A DNA stretch of 64,000 nucleotides from the NCBI GenBank assembly GCA_963821705.1, contig CAWGEV010000003.1:54065-118064 (forward strand), read 5' to 3'. A program made the translations under genes and the position numbers. Positions 9,817 through 17,424 of the stretch are shown here, piece by piece. Position 1 is the first letter of the stretch. Every line of letters begins with the position of its first letter. The notes under the pieces are model-generated. The model saw only the letters and a list, made by a program, of their open reading frames with translations. It had not been told where the DNA came from and searched no databases. This DNA is from DASUPK01 sp963821705 (GTDB lineage Bacteria > Actinomycetota > Thermoleophilia > Solirubrobacterales > 70-9).

Positions 9817-10515
9817 ATGCCCGAGACCCTGTCTGACGTTGCGGCCGAGGTGATCAAGTGCACGCGCTGCCCGCGGCTGGTCGAGTGGCGGGAGCGGAGC
9901 GCGGCCGAGCCGCCGCGCCGTTATCGCGGTCAGAGGTACTGGGCGCGTCCGCTGCCGGGGTTCGGCGATCCGAAGGCACGGATCGTGCTCGTGGGACTGG
10001 CGCCCGCGGCTCATGGGGGGAACCGAACGGGCCGCATCTTCACGGGTGACCGGTCAGGTGACTGGCTCTTCGCGGCGCTGCACCGCGCCGCCCTCGCCAA
10101 TCAGCCGGAATCGGTGGGCGTGGACGATGGGCTGCGGCTGCGGAATGCGTTCGTGACCGCGGTCAACCGGTGTCCCCCGCCGCAGAACCGGCCGACGACC
10201 GAGGAGCGGGACAACTGCCTGCCCTACCTGGTGCGGGAGCTGGGGCTGCTCCGTGCCGCCAGGGTGATCGTGGCGCTGGGCTCGTACGCCTGGACCGGCG
10301 CGCTGCTCGCTCTGGCCGAGCTCGGTGCGGAGCTGCCGCGGCCACGGCCGCGCTTCGGCCACGCTGCCGAGGCGCGGCTGCGGACGCCGGATGGCCGCGA
10401 CTGGACGTTGCTCGGCTGCTTTCACCCCTCCCAGCAGAACACGTTCACCGGCAGGCTGACCGAGCCGATGCTGGACTCGGTCTTCGCGCAGGCGAAGTTG
10501 CTCGCCCGGGATTGA
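9817..10515 (+). CDS. udgB: Uracil-DNA glycosylase, family 5 (UdgB type)
   Basis: A 232-residue base-excision repair enzyme that removes uracil, and in this family also hypoxanthine, from DNA. Seen directly: four cysteines C15, C18, C119 and C134 spaced as iron-sulfur ligands, motif 1 G-L-A-P-A-A-H-G-G-N-R-T-G-R at 60-73 and motif 2 H-P-S at 203-205. Alanine rather than Asp/Asn in motif 1 (L-A-P-A) is typical of family 5 and separates it from family 4. The ATG at 9817 places C15-x-x-C18 at the expected distance from the N-terminus. It is followed 18 bases later by pgsA. Confidence 0.85.
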   Translation: MPETLSDVAAEVIKCTRCPRLVEWRERSAAEPPRRYRGQRYWARPLPGFGDPKARIVLVGLAPAAHGGNRTGRIFTGDRSGDWLFAALHRAALANQPESVGVDDGLRLRNAFVTAVNRCPPPQNRPTTEERDNCLPYLVRELGLLRAARVIVALGSYAWTGALLALAELGAELPRPRPRFGHAAEARLRTPDGRDWTLLGCFHPSQQNTFTGRLTEPMLDSVFAQAKLLARD

Positions 10516-10533
10516 GCCAGGGATACTTGCCAC

Positions 10534-11085
10534 GTGTTCCCGCTGAACCTGCCCAACGCCCTGACGGTGCTGCGGATCCTGCTGGTGCCTGTCGTGGTCG
10601 TGGCACTGCTTGACGAGACGCCGAACGGCGACGCGATCGCGGCCGGGGTCTTCGCCCTGGCGGCGCTGACGGACACGCTCGACGGCTACATCGCGCGCCA
10701 CCGCAACGCCGTGACGACGTTCGGGAAGCTGATGGATCCGATCGCGGACAAGCTGCTGGTTGCCGCATCGCTGATCGCGCTGGTCTCGCTCCAGCGGCTG
10801 GCGGCCTGGATCGCGATGGTGATCATCGCCCGCGAGTTCGCGGTGACCGGGCTGCGGATGGTCGCGGCGGAGCAGGGGAACGTGATCCAGGCGAGCTGGC
10901 TCGGCAAGACCAAGACGGTGCTGCAGGTGGCGGCGATCATCTGCCTGATCGCGTTCAACCCGGCGCCGCTCTGGGTGAACCTGCTGGTCTACGCCGCCGT
11001 GGCAATGACGGTGATCAGCGGAGTGGACTACTTCTTCGGCTTCAGGAAGGTCGTAAGCCAGGGCTCCGCCAAGCCGACGGCGTAG
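10534..11085 (+). CDS. pgsA: CDP-diacylglycerol-glycerol-3-phosphate 3-phosphatidyltransferase
   Basis: Makes phosphatidylglycerol phosphate from CDP-diacylglycerol and glycerol 3-phosphate in the membrane. The CDP-alcohol phosphotransferase signature is complete: D47-x-x-D50-G-x-x-A-R, then G64, D68 and D72 (T-F-G-K-L-M-D-P-I-A-D). At 183 residues it has the normal length and about five membrane helices. Translation starts at GTG 10534; the next codons M/V-F-P-L-N-L-P-N-A-L-T match the family N-terminus. It is probably co-transcribed with the glycosylase gene and converges on the cyclohydrolase gene, which ends two bases away. Confidence 0.92.
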   Translation: MFPLNLPNALTVLRILLVPVVVVALLDETPNGDAIAAGVFALAALTDTLDGYIARHRNAVTTFGKLMDPIADKLLVAASLIALVSLQRLAAWIAMVIIAREFAVTGLRMVAAEQGNVIQASWLGKTKTVLQVAAIICLIAFNPAPLWVNLLVYAAVAMTVISGVDYFFGFRKVVSQGSAKPTA

Positions 11086-11086
11086 G

Positions 11087-12148
11087 TCAGACCGCGGGCG
11101 CCTCGAGCCACTCCCGCATCGTGATGTGGTGGCGGGAGTGGTCCCCGTTCTCCAGTTCGCCGGTGATCTCGGAGAGCAGTCCGTAGCGCTCCGCCACGAC
11201 GTTGTGGCGGTGGATCGTCTCGAGGTTCTCCTGGCGGGCGTGCACGAAGGCGCCGTCGCGGAGCTCCGGGAAGGACTCCGTGACCTGGCGGATCATCTCG
11301 CGGACGCAGTCCTCGACGAAGCGGGGGTTGGCGTGCGCCTTCTCGACCACGGCGCGTTCATCGGCCCGCTTCATCAGCTCGTAGATCTCGCTGGACATGG
11401 AGCTCTCAACGATCCCGAGGAGCCGGCGGGCGTCGATGTCGACGCCGGAGTCCTCGGGAGTGCCGATGTGGAGGGTTCCGATGCCGCGCTGGTTGTGGGT
11501 GGCGAGGGGGACCGAGTCGACGATGCGGTCGATCTCGTCCGGGCCGAAGCCCTGTTCTGCAAGACGCTCGCGGGCTCCGTCCTCGACCAGGCCCTGTGCG
11601 CAGGGGCAGGCGGTCATGCCCTGCGCCTCGACACCGGTCAGGGTGCGGGTGCCGCGCTCGGATGAGACGGCGGTGCCGAAGAGCGTGTACAGCTCCTGGG
11701 TGGGGAGGCCCGACACCGGGGCGGGAACCGTCTGGGGGTAGCGGGCCGCGATCTTGACCTCGGCGCGGATGCCGCCCTGGCGCTCGCGGACCTGCTCGGC
11801 GATGTGGGCCGCCAGCCCCTCGGCTCGCAGGGCCTCGCCGAGGACGACGGTGTCGATCGCCTCGTTGACGACCTCCTCGAAGCGGGACATGTGGACGCCG
11901 GCCTGCTCCGGATTGAGATCGACGAAGCACTCGAGGTCCGCGTGGTACGGCGACTCCTCTCCGGGATTGGCTGTTCCCCTCGCCATATCACGGGTTGCCC
12001 CTCGCTCCGCTCGGGGCACCCTCGAACAGACCCGGATGATCTTCTCGACGCCGACGACGCCCACCCGGGAGAGGCTGACCCGGGTGGCCGGAGACTCGGC
12101 CTGAGCGTCGCGGCTGGGGGTGTAGACGGTCTGGGTTGAATCGCTCAT
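11087..12148 (-). CDS. folE2: GTP cyclohydrolase FolE2 / MptA family
   Basis: A 353-residue tunnelling-fold enzyme of the type IB GTP cyclohydrolase family (COG1469), which opens the purine ring of GTP as the first step of folate-type or methanopterin-type pterin synthesis. The active-site block A-C-P-C-A-Q-G lies at about 180-186, and H-N-Q-R-G follows. The sequence M-T-A-C-P-C-A-Q resembles the MptA branch more than classical FolE2, so the product could be the cyclic phosphate used by MptA-type pathways; this needs a family tree. It is intact and divergent from sigA, sharing a 169-base intergenic region. Confidence 0.8.
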   Translation of the reverse strand: MSDSTQTVYTPSRDAQAESPATRVSLSRVGVVGVEKIIRVCSRVPRAERGATRDMARGTANPGEESPYHADLECFVDLNPEQAGVHMSRFEEVVNEAIDTVVLGEALRAEGLAAHIAEQVRERQGGIRAEVKIAARYPQTVPAPVSGLPTQELYTLFGTAVSSERGTRTLTGVEAQGMTACPCAQGLVEDGARERLAEQGFGPDEIDRIVDSVPLATHNQRGIGTLHIGTPEDSGVDIDARRLLGIVESSMSSEIYELMKRADERAVVEKAHANPRFVEDCVREMIRQVTESFPELRDGAFVHARQENLETIHRHNVVAERYGLLSEITGELENGDHSRHHITMREWLEAPAV

Positions 12149-12205
12149 CGAACCAAGTATGCCCAGGTCCTCTTGTGGCCCGTCGGAAAGTGCCCAAATA
12201 GTGGG

Positions 12206-12235
12206 TCGAACTTCTGGGCGAGCCGTCCTTATACT
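12206..12235 (+). promoter_or_regulatory. Possible promoter for the principal sigma factor gene
   Basis: TATACT at 12230-12235 is a good minus-10 hexamer (5 of 6). TCGAAC, 18 bases upstream at 12206-12211, is a weak minus-35 (3 of 6). The pair lies about 80 bases before the TTG start of sigA. Only the minus-10 is convincing. Confidence 0.35.
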
Positions 12236-12317
12236 CCCGCACGCTTTCGGGCTCGGCCTTCGTTATAGGAGAGAGCCCCGGGCGGACGGAGAGGTCCGGG
12301 AGGAGGAGAATAGGAAG

Positions 12318-13439
12318 TTGGCGACGATTCGCCAGGGCGTCACGGCCGACGAGCAGCCGTTCGCGGAGATCGATGAGCTTCGCGGGCTGATCGCGGAAGG
12401 GACGGAGCGGGGCTATCTGACCTTCGAGGAAATCGCCTCCACGCTCGAGGAGGTCGAGGTCACGAAGGAGCAGGTGTCGGAGCTGCACAGCTACCTGGTG
12501 GAGCAGGGGGTGGATGTGATCGCCGCCGACGGCGTCACGGCCTACAAGGAGGCCAAGGGGGAGGAGGCCTCCAACGGCCAGCGCAGGAAGCAGGAGCTGG
12601 ACCTGACGGTCGAGCCGAGCCTTGACTCGCTGCGCCTCTATCTGCGCTCGATCGGGTGCGTCGACCTGCTGACGGCCGACCAGGAGGTCGAGTTGGCGAA
12701 GAGGATCGAGCGGGGGGACATGGCCGCGAAGCGGCACATGGTGGAGGCCAATCTGCGGCTCGTCGTCTCGATCGCGAAGTCTTATCTCGGGCGCGGCCTG
12801 AGCTTCCTCGACCTGATTCAGGAGGGGTCGCTCGGGTTGATTCGCGCCGTCGAGAAGTTCGACTACAGGCGGGGGTACAAGTTCTCCACCTACGCCACCT
12901 GGTGGATCCGGCAGGCGGTGACGCGCGCGCTCGCGGACAAGTCCCGCACGATTCGGATCCCGGTGCACATGGTCGAGAAGCTGAACCGGGTCGTTCACGT
13001 GGAGCGAAACCTGGTGCAGCGGCTGGGGAGGGAACCTGAGCCGCAGGAGATCGCGGCGGAGCTCGGGTGGACGGCTCGGGACGTGCGCGAGGTGCTGCGG
13101 GTCAGCCAGATGCCGGTCTCGCTCGAGAAGCCGGTGGGTGACGAGGACGACTCGGAGCTCGGCGACTTCGTCGCGGATGACACCGTCGAGTCGCCGTTCG
13201 AGACGGCGTCCGACAACCTGCAGCGGGAGGACGTGCGGCGAGCGCTGGCCGCGCTGCCGAAGAGGGACCGGGAGGTGCTCGAGCTGCGCTACGGGCTCAA
13301 CGGGCACCAGCCGATGACTCTCGAGGAGGTCGGTGCGGCGTTCGGAGTGACCCGGGAGCGGATCCGGCAGATCGAGAACAACACGCTCAAACGGCTGAAG
13401 GCGCTGCCGGAGGCGCAGTGCCTCCGCGGCCTGGGCTGA
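12318..13439 (+). CDS. sigA: RNA polymerase principal sigma factor (RpoD/SigA)
   Basis: A 373-residue group 1 sigma-70 that directs RNA polymerase to housekeeping promoters. A short region 1.1 (I-D-E-L-R-G-L-I-A-E-G onward) is followed by region 1.2 (D-S-L-R-L-Y-L-R-S-I-G), region 2 with the minus-10-recognition helix (Y-K-F-S-T-Y-A-T-W-W-I-R-Q-A), region 3, and region 4.2 helix-turn-helix (T-L-E-E-V-G-A-A-F-G-V-T-R-E-R-I-R-Q-I-E). I chose TTG at 12318 because a strong ribosome-binding site AGGAGGAGAA ends 7 bases before it and region 1.1 starts soon after. The open frame extends to 12159, but those codons show no family similarity. Intact. Confidence 0.93.
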   Translation: MATIRQGVTADEQPFAEIDELRGLIAEGTERGYLTFEEIASTLEEVEVTKEQVSELHSYLVEQGVDVIAADGVTAYKEAKGEEASNGQRRKQELDLTVEPSLDSLRLYLRSIGCVDLLTADQEVELAKRIERGDMAAKRHMVEANLRLVVSIAKSYLGRGLSFLDLIQEGSLGLIRAVEKFDYRRGYKFSTYATWWIRQAVTRALADKSRTIRIPVHMVEKLNRVVHVERNLVQRLGREPEPQEIAAELGWTARDVREVLRVSQMPVSLEKPVGDEDDSELGDFVADDTVESPFETASDNLQREDVRRALAALPKRDREVLELRYGLNGHQPMTLEEVGAAFGVTRERIRQIENNTLKRLKALPEAQCLRGLG

Positions 13440-13491
13440 GCCGCATAGTCTGAGCGGCATCGCTGCCGCGCTTGAGATCTCCGAGCTGCGC

Positions 13492-14172
13492 GTGAGGCGC
13501 GGCGACAAGCTGGTCCTGCCCGGGCTGTCGCTCGAGGTCGACGCCGGGTCGGTGACCGCGCTGCTCGGCCCGAGCGGGTGCGGAAAGACGACGCTGATGC
13601 GGTCGATCGTGGGGGTGCAGGTGATCGAGGGCGGCGAGGTGCGGGTGCTGGGGGAGCCGGCTGGCTCGCCCGGGTTGCGCTCGCGGGTGGGGTACGTGAC
13701 CCAGGCGCCGTCGGTCTACGCGGACCTGACGGTGGGGGAGAACCTGCGGTTCTTCGCGCGGATCCTGGGTGTGTCGCGGGACCGGATCGAGTTCGCGATC
13801 CGGACCGTGAGCCTGGGGCCGTTCGAAGGGCGGGTGGTGCGGGACCTGTCCGGCGGGGAGCGGGCGCGGGTGTCGCTCGCGACGGCTCTGCTCGGGGATC
13901 CGAAGGTGCTGATCCTGGACGAGCCGACGGTCGGGCTGGACCCCGTGCTGCGCAGCAATCTCTGGAAGACGTTCTACGAGCTGGCCGGGGAGGGGAAGAC
14001 GCTGCTCGTCTCGAGCCACGTGATGGACGAGGCGGTGAACTGCGACACCCTGGCCCTGATGCGGGAGGGGCGGTTCCTGGCCATCGCTCCGCCGGCGGAG
14101 CTCTTGGAGCGGACCGGCGCGGACGACCTCACCGAGGCGTTTCTGCGGCTGATCCGGGAGGAGGGGAAGTGA
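13492..14172 (+). CDS. ABC-2 type transporter ATP-binding protein
   Basis: Nucleotide-binding subunit of an exporter. Walker A is G-P-S-G-C-G-K-T, the signature is L-S-G-G-E, Walker B is V-L-I-L-D-E-P, and the switch histidine is in S-S-H-V-M-D-E-A. Its TGA overlaps the GTG of the permease gene (GTGA at 14169-14172), so the two are coupled. Oddly, recognisable N-terminal sequence (L-E-I-S-E-L-R-V) continues upstream to about 13459 in frame, yet the only canonical start is the GTG at 13492, which would remove the first beta strand. CTG at 13450 is a possible alternative. Substrate unknown; such pairs export drugs or polymers. Confidence 0.85.
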   Translation: MRRGDKLVLPGLSLEVDAGSVTALLGPSGCGKTTLMRSIVGVQVIEGGEVRVLGEPAGSPGLRSRVGYVTQAPSVYADLTVGENLRFFARILGVSRDRIEFAIRTVSLGPFEGRVVRDLSGGERARVSLATALLGDPKVLILDEPTVGLDPVLRSNLWKTFYELAGEGKTLLVSSHVMDEAVNCDTLALMREGRFLAIAPPAELLERTGADDLTEAFLRLIREEGK

Positions 14173-14906
14173 GCGGGCGGTGCACGGCCGCGGTCGCGAC
14201 GCGCGTCCTCGAGCAGCTGCGGCGGGACCCACGGACGATCGCGATGGTGCTGGTGGTCCCCTGCGTCCTGATGACGCTCGTGAAGTACATGTTCGAGGGG
14301 CAGCCCGGCACGTTCGACCGGATCGGGCCTCCGATGCTGGGGCTCTTCCCCCTGATCATGATGTTCCTGATCACGTCGATCACGATGCTCCGCGAGCGGA
14401 CGACGGGGACTCTGGAGCGGCTGATGACCATGCCGATGTCGAAGCTCGATCTGCTCGTCGGGTACGGCATCGCGTTCGCGCTGCTCGCCGCGCTGCAGGC
14501 TGCGGTGACGACGAGCTTCGCCTACGGGGCGCTGGGCCTGACGACCGTCGGCTCGGGGTTCTGGGTGGCACTGCTCGCGATCGCGAATGCCGTGCTGGGG
14601 ATGTCGCTCGGGTTGCTCGTGAGCGCGTTCGCTCGCACCGAGTTCCAGGCGGTGCAGTTCATGCCGGCCTTCGTGCTGCCGCAGATCCTGTTGTGCGGCC
14701 TGCTCGTTCCCCGCAGCGAGATGGCGGGCTGGCTGTACACGCTCTCGGCGCTCCTGCCCTTCACGTACGCCTACGACGCGCTGGCGCGGGCGGCGGCGGG
14801 CGATTCCTTCGGGGGCAAGTTCGTGCTCGATGTCGTGGTGGTCGTCGGGGTCACCCTGCTCTCTCTCGCGCTCGGGGCGGTGACGCTGCGGCGACGGACC
14901 GGATAG
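14169..14906 (+). CDS. ABC-2 type transporter permease
   Basis: A 245-residue membrane subunit with six hydrophobic helices and the family block R-E-R-T-T-G-T-L-E-R-L-M after helix 2, followed by P-M-S-K-L-D-L-L-V-G. This is the layout of ABC-2 (DrrB-like) permeases. It starts at a GTG overlapping the stop of the ATPase gene and must work with it as a homodimeric or heterodimeric exporter. Intact. After it, 179 bases to the next gene on the other strand hold no feature I can name. Confidence 0.87.
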   Translation: MSGRCTAAVATRVLEQLRRDPRTIAMVLVVPCVLMTLVKYMFEGQPGTFDRIGPPMLGLFPLIMMFLITSITMLRERTTGTLERLMTMPMSKLDLLVGYGIAFALLAALQAAVTTSFAYGALGLTTVGSGFWVALLAIANAVLGMSLGLLVSAFARTEFQAVQFMPAFVLPQILLCGLLVPRSEMAGWLYTLSALLPFTYAYDALARAAAGDSFGGKFVLDVVVVVGVTLLSLALGAVTLRRRTG

Positions 14907-15085
14907 GGAAAGTGTGGTTGTTTTGGCCGCGCTCCCTGGGGGAAGATCGGCGCCCTACAGACGTGATCCGCGGCCGGTCGGCCGGACCCCGGCAGCTTTC
15001 ACCGCAGGAGCGGTTCCTGCCTGGGTGAGAAGACCAACCTCCGAACCCGGGGGCGAGGCGTCCGGCCGGCCGCCGGGGTGAGTGC

Positions 15086-15265
15086 TCAATCGTCCTGGCC
15101 TTCGGTGGTCGCCAGCTGGGCGATGTGGCGCTCCCGGTACTCCTCGATGCGTGTCATCACGAACCGTCCGGGTCCGTCCGACTCGACGCGAAACCGGTCC
15201 CCCGGCTCGATTGACGCGGCCGCCGCGACCGCGAGCGGGACGCTGACTTGGTGGTTCTTGGACAT
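15086..15265 (-). CDS. AbrB/MazE-like small DNA-binding protein (alternative start inside the longer frame)
   Basis: From ATG 15265 the same frame gives a free-standing 59-residue protein, M-S-K-N-H-Q-V-S-V-P-L-A-V-A, with a hydrophobic strand, an I-E-P-G-D-R-F-R-V turn and a charged tail. That pattern fits swapped-hairpin AbrB or MazE antitoxin-type transcription factors. The start lies 40 bases downstream of the tRNA-Tyr 3' end, so it could be made from the tRNA primary transcript after processing. No partner toxin gene is visible nearby. Confidence 0.45.
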   Translation of the reverse strand: MSKNHQVSVPLAVAAAASIEPGDRFRVESDGPGRFVMTRIEEYRERHIAQLATTEGQDD

Positions 15266-15832
15266 CCGCGTTCGTCCCACAGCGGGCGGATCCTCGGATT
15301 CGGATGGGGGAGGCAGGATTCGAACCTGCGAAGGCAGAGCCATGGCGTTTACAGCGCCACCCCGTTGACCGCTTGGGTACTCCCCCGGCTCCGGGTGCGA
15401 TTCTAGACGGGGTTCCAGTGCCTCCGTCGGAATGGGCCGACCCTGCTCCACTTCGAATTCGGCGTACTTCATTCCACCAACGTGGATCGCAGAACGCCCT
15501 CCCAGTTCCGACGCCGGAATGAACCACCGCCTGCCGTCGCCGACATGCACGAAGAGGTAATCGCATCTCGTGCGGTCGAAGTATTTGACCAGTCCGGTCC
15601 AGCTCTGGTTCCCGCCGCGCGTCGACACCAGGACCGCCCAGTTGCCGCTCCTTGTTCGGTGGGTGGAAGTCTTGACCTCGACTTGGAGCGGGCGGCCACC
15701 GAGGTCGGCGATCATGTCGACGTCCGGGCTGTGGCCGACCGGGACGTAGATGTGGGCGCCCTTGCTCGCGAGCCACTCCATCGCTGACAACTCCCCGATG
15801 TCGCCCTGCTGTCTCGGCTTGAGCCTTGTCAC
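15086..15832 (-). CDS. PD-(D/E)XK nuclease-like domain in one frame with a tRNA gene and an AbrB-like domain
   Basis: A single 248-codon frame. Residues 1 to about 130 form a PD-(D/E)XK nuclease-like domain (G-D-I-G-E at 10-14, D37/D39, then the V-E-V-K core with E52 and K54), resembling the group-I-intron-associated endonuclease family (PDDEXK_5). Residues about 149-176 are the translation of a complete tRNA-Tyr on the same strand. The last 59 residues (M-S-K-N-H-Q-V-S-V-P-L...) look like an AbrB/MazE-type DNA-binding domain, which could be a separate gene from ATG 15265. No stop codon separates the three parts. Whether the fusion is ever translated is unknown; the tRNA must be processed from the same strand. 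Confidence 0.6.
   Translation of the reverse strand: MTRLKPRQQGDIGELSAMEWLASKGAHIYVPVGHSPDVDMIADLGGRPLQVEVKTSTHRTRSGNWAVLVSTRGGNQSWTGLVKYFDRTRCDYLFVHVGDGRRWFIPASELGGRSAIHVGGMKYAEFEVEQGRPIPTEALEPRLESHPEPGEYPSGQRGGAVNAMALPSQVRILPPPSESEDPPAVGRTRMSKNHQVSVPLAVAAAASIEPGDRFRVESDGPGRFVMTRIEEYRERHIAQLATTEGQDD
15305..15386 (-). tRNA. tRNA-Tyr (anticodon GTA)
   Basis: The minus strand folds as a class II tRNA. The seven-base acceptor stem GGGGGAG pairs with CTCCCCC, with discriminator A at 15305. The anticodon stem TGGCG/CGCCA holds loop CTGTAAA (anticodon GTA). There is a long variable arm typical of tRNA-Tyr and the T arm CAGG-TTCGAAT-CCTG. CCA is not encoded. It sits inside the open frame at 15086-15832 on the same strand. 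Confidence 0.95.
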
Positions 15833-15936
15833 TCGCCAAACCTAGGCCGAGAAATCATCTGGGAAGCGCGCCGACTGAAACAAATCCGTGACTCGAGAGT
15901 CAGCAGAGTCATGCGCAGCCGGATAGCGTCCTAGCC

Positions 15937-16647
15937 GTGACCGACCTGGACGGACGAGTCATCGCGATTGCCGGCGCGGGCGGCGGCCTCGGCCCGATCG
16001 TCGCCAAGCGCCTCGCCGAGGCCGGCGCCGGCCTCGCCCTCGCGGACAGAAGCCAGGAGATCGCGGACGGAGTGGCACAGGACACCGGCCTCCCCGAAGA
16101 TCGCGTCGAGGCCCATGCGGTCGACCTCCTCCAGGAGGACGAGGCCAACGACTGGGCGGCCGCCACAGAGAAGAAGTTCGGCCGCGCGGACGGCCTCCTC
16201 CACCTGGTCGGCGGCTACCGCGGCGGCGACCCGATCCACAGCTTCGACCTCGCGGACTACGACTTCCTCCACGACCTGCTGGTCCGCACCCTCCAATTCG
16301 CCACCCGCGCGTTCCATCCAGCCCTGACCAGGAGCGAGCACGGCCGCTTCGTCCTCGTCTCCGCGGCCGCGGCCCAGAACCCCGAGAACACCAACGCCGC
16401 CTACGCGTCGGCCAAGGCGGCAGCGGAGGCCTGGACCCTGGCACTCGCGGACTCCTTCGCCGGCACGCCGGCCACCGCCAACATCATCGTCGTCAACGCG
16501 ATCGAGACGCCCGCGATCCGAGAGCAATCACCCGACGAGCAGCGCCCCACCTTCACTCCGGCGGAGGACCTCGCCGACGCAATCGCCTTCCTCTGCTCGG
16601 ACTCCGCGGGCCGCATGAACGGCCAGCGGCTCTCCCTCCATCCCTAG
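15937..16647 (+). CDS. SDR family oxidoreductase
   Basis: A 236-residue classical short-chain dehydrogenase. The cofactor motif is G-A-G-G-G-L-G (about residues 13-19) and the catalytic Y-A-S-A-K is near 150, preceded by the S-A-A-A serine region. GTG at 15937 starts two residues before the first beta strand. It is soluble and NAD(P)-dependent; the substrate cannot be deduced, and A-G-G-G-L-G plus L-V-G-G-Y-R-G-G are slight departures from the commonest family consensus. It ends 39 bases before tRNA-Thr. Intact. Confidence 0.85.
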   Translation: MTDLDGRVIAIAGAGGGLGPIVAKRLAEAGAGLALADRSQEIADGVAQDTGLPEDRVEAHAVDLLQEDEANDWAAATEKKFGRADGLLHLVGGYRGGDPIHSFDLADYDFLHDLLVRTLQFATRAFHPALTRSEHGRFVLVSAAAAQNPENTNAAYASAKAAAEAWTLALADSFAGTPATANIIVVNAIETPAIREQSPDEQRPTFTPAEDLADAIAFLCSDSAGRMNGQRLSLHP

Positions 16648-16686
16648 ACCGGCAGGCCAGCGGTCGGCCGCTATCGTGAGGCGCCC

Positions 16687-16759
<73 letters not shown>

Positions 16760-16761
16760 CT

Positions 16762-17388
16762 GTGGCCGGCTCCTCACTGGTCATCCACGAAGGCGCAGGG
16801 GCCGGCAGCGAGCATCCGGTCGACGGCGAGCTGATCCTGGGGCGCGAGCGGGGCACCGCGGACCTGGTCATCGACGACCCCGGCGTCTCCCGCCGCCACG
16901 CACGGATCCTGTCGGATGCCGGCGGCGTCATCGTCGAGGACCTCGGCTCCTCGAACGGCACCTTCGTCAACGGCCACCGCATCACCGGCCCGGTGGAGGT
17001 CGCGGCCGGCGACGAGCTCCAGGTCGGCGCCACCATCCTCGGCGTCGAGCGCGCCACCGCCCCGCCACCTCCATCCGGGCGGCCCGCACCCGACCGTCTC
17101 GCACCCCATCTCCACGACCCCGGCAACCTCCCGGCACTCGCCGCCCTCTTCCTCGGCCCTCTCTCGATCCTCCTCGTCTTCCTGAGCGCCGGCGGCTTCT
17201 TCGTCGCGCTCCCCTGCGGCATCGCCGCCATCGTCCTGGGCAAGGCCGGCATCCGCAACGCGGATCGCCGACAGGCCGGCCACCGCGCCCTCGCCCGCAT
17301 CGGCCGCTTCACCGGAATTCTCGGCACCCTCGCCGCGGCGATCGCCGCAATCGTCTTCCTCGTCGTGACCGCGATTCCCGGCGGCTGA
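16762..17388 (+). CDS. FHA domain membrane protein with DUF4190-like tail
   Basis: From GTG 16762 the 208-residue product has an N-terminal forkhead-associated domain: L-I-L-G-R-E-R, then S-R-R-H-A-R-I and S-S-N-G-T-F-V-N-G, the phosphothreonine-binding residues R, S, R, H and N. Two hydrophobic segments near the C-terminus (L-G-P-L-S-I-L-L-V-F and T-G-I-L-G-T-L-A-A-A) resemble DUF4190. It is probably a membrane-tethered reader of Ser/Thr kinase signalling with the FHA domain in the cytoplasm. An ATG at 16702 lies inside tRNA-Thr and is not credible. The GTG two bases past the tRNA end means the gene is probably transcribed with it. Confidence 0.8.
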   Translation: MAGSSLVIHEGAGAGSEHPVDGELILGRERGTADLVIDDPGVSRRHARILSDAGGVIVEDLGSSNGTFVNGHRITGPVEVAAGDELQVGATILGVERATAPPPPSGRPAPDRLAPHLHDPGNLPALAALFLGPLSILLVFLSAGGFFVALPCGIAAIVLGKAGIRNADRRQAGHRALARIGRFTGILGTLAAAIAAIVFLVVTAIPGG

Positions 17389-17424
17389 CTGGCTGCCCAG
17401 CCAGCTTCGTTAGGCTGCCCCGCC

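Noticed and set aside
11988..13508. 506-codon minus-strand frame opposite sigA
   Set aside because: Antisense to a full, well-conserved sigma factor; no recognisable motif.
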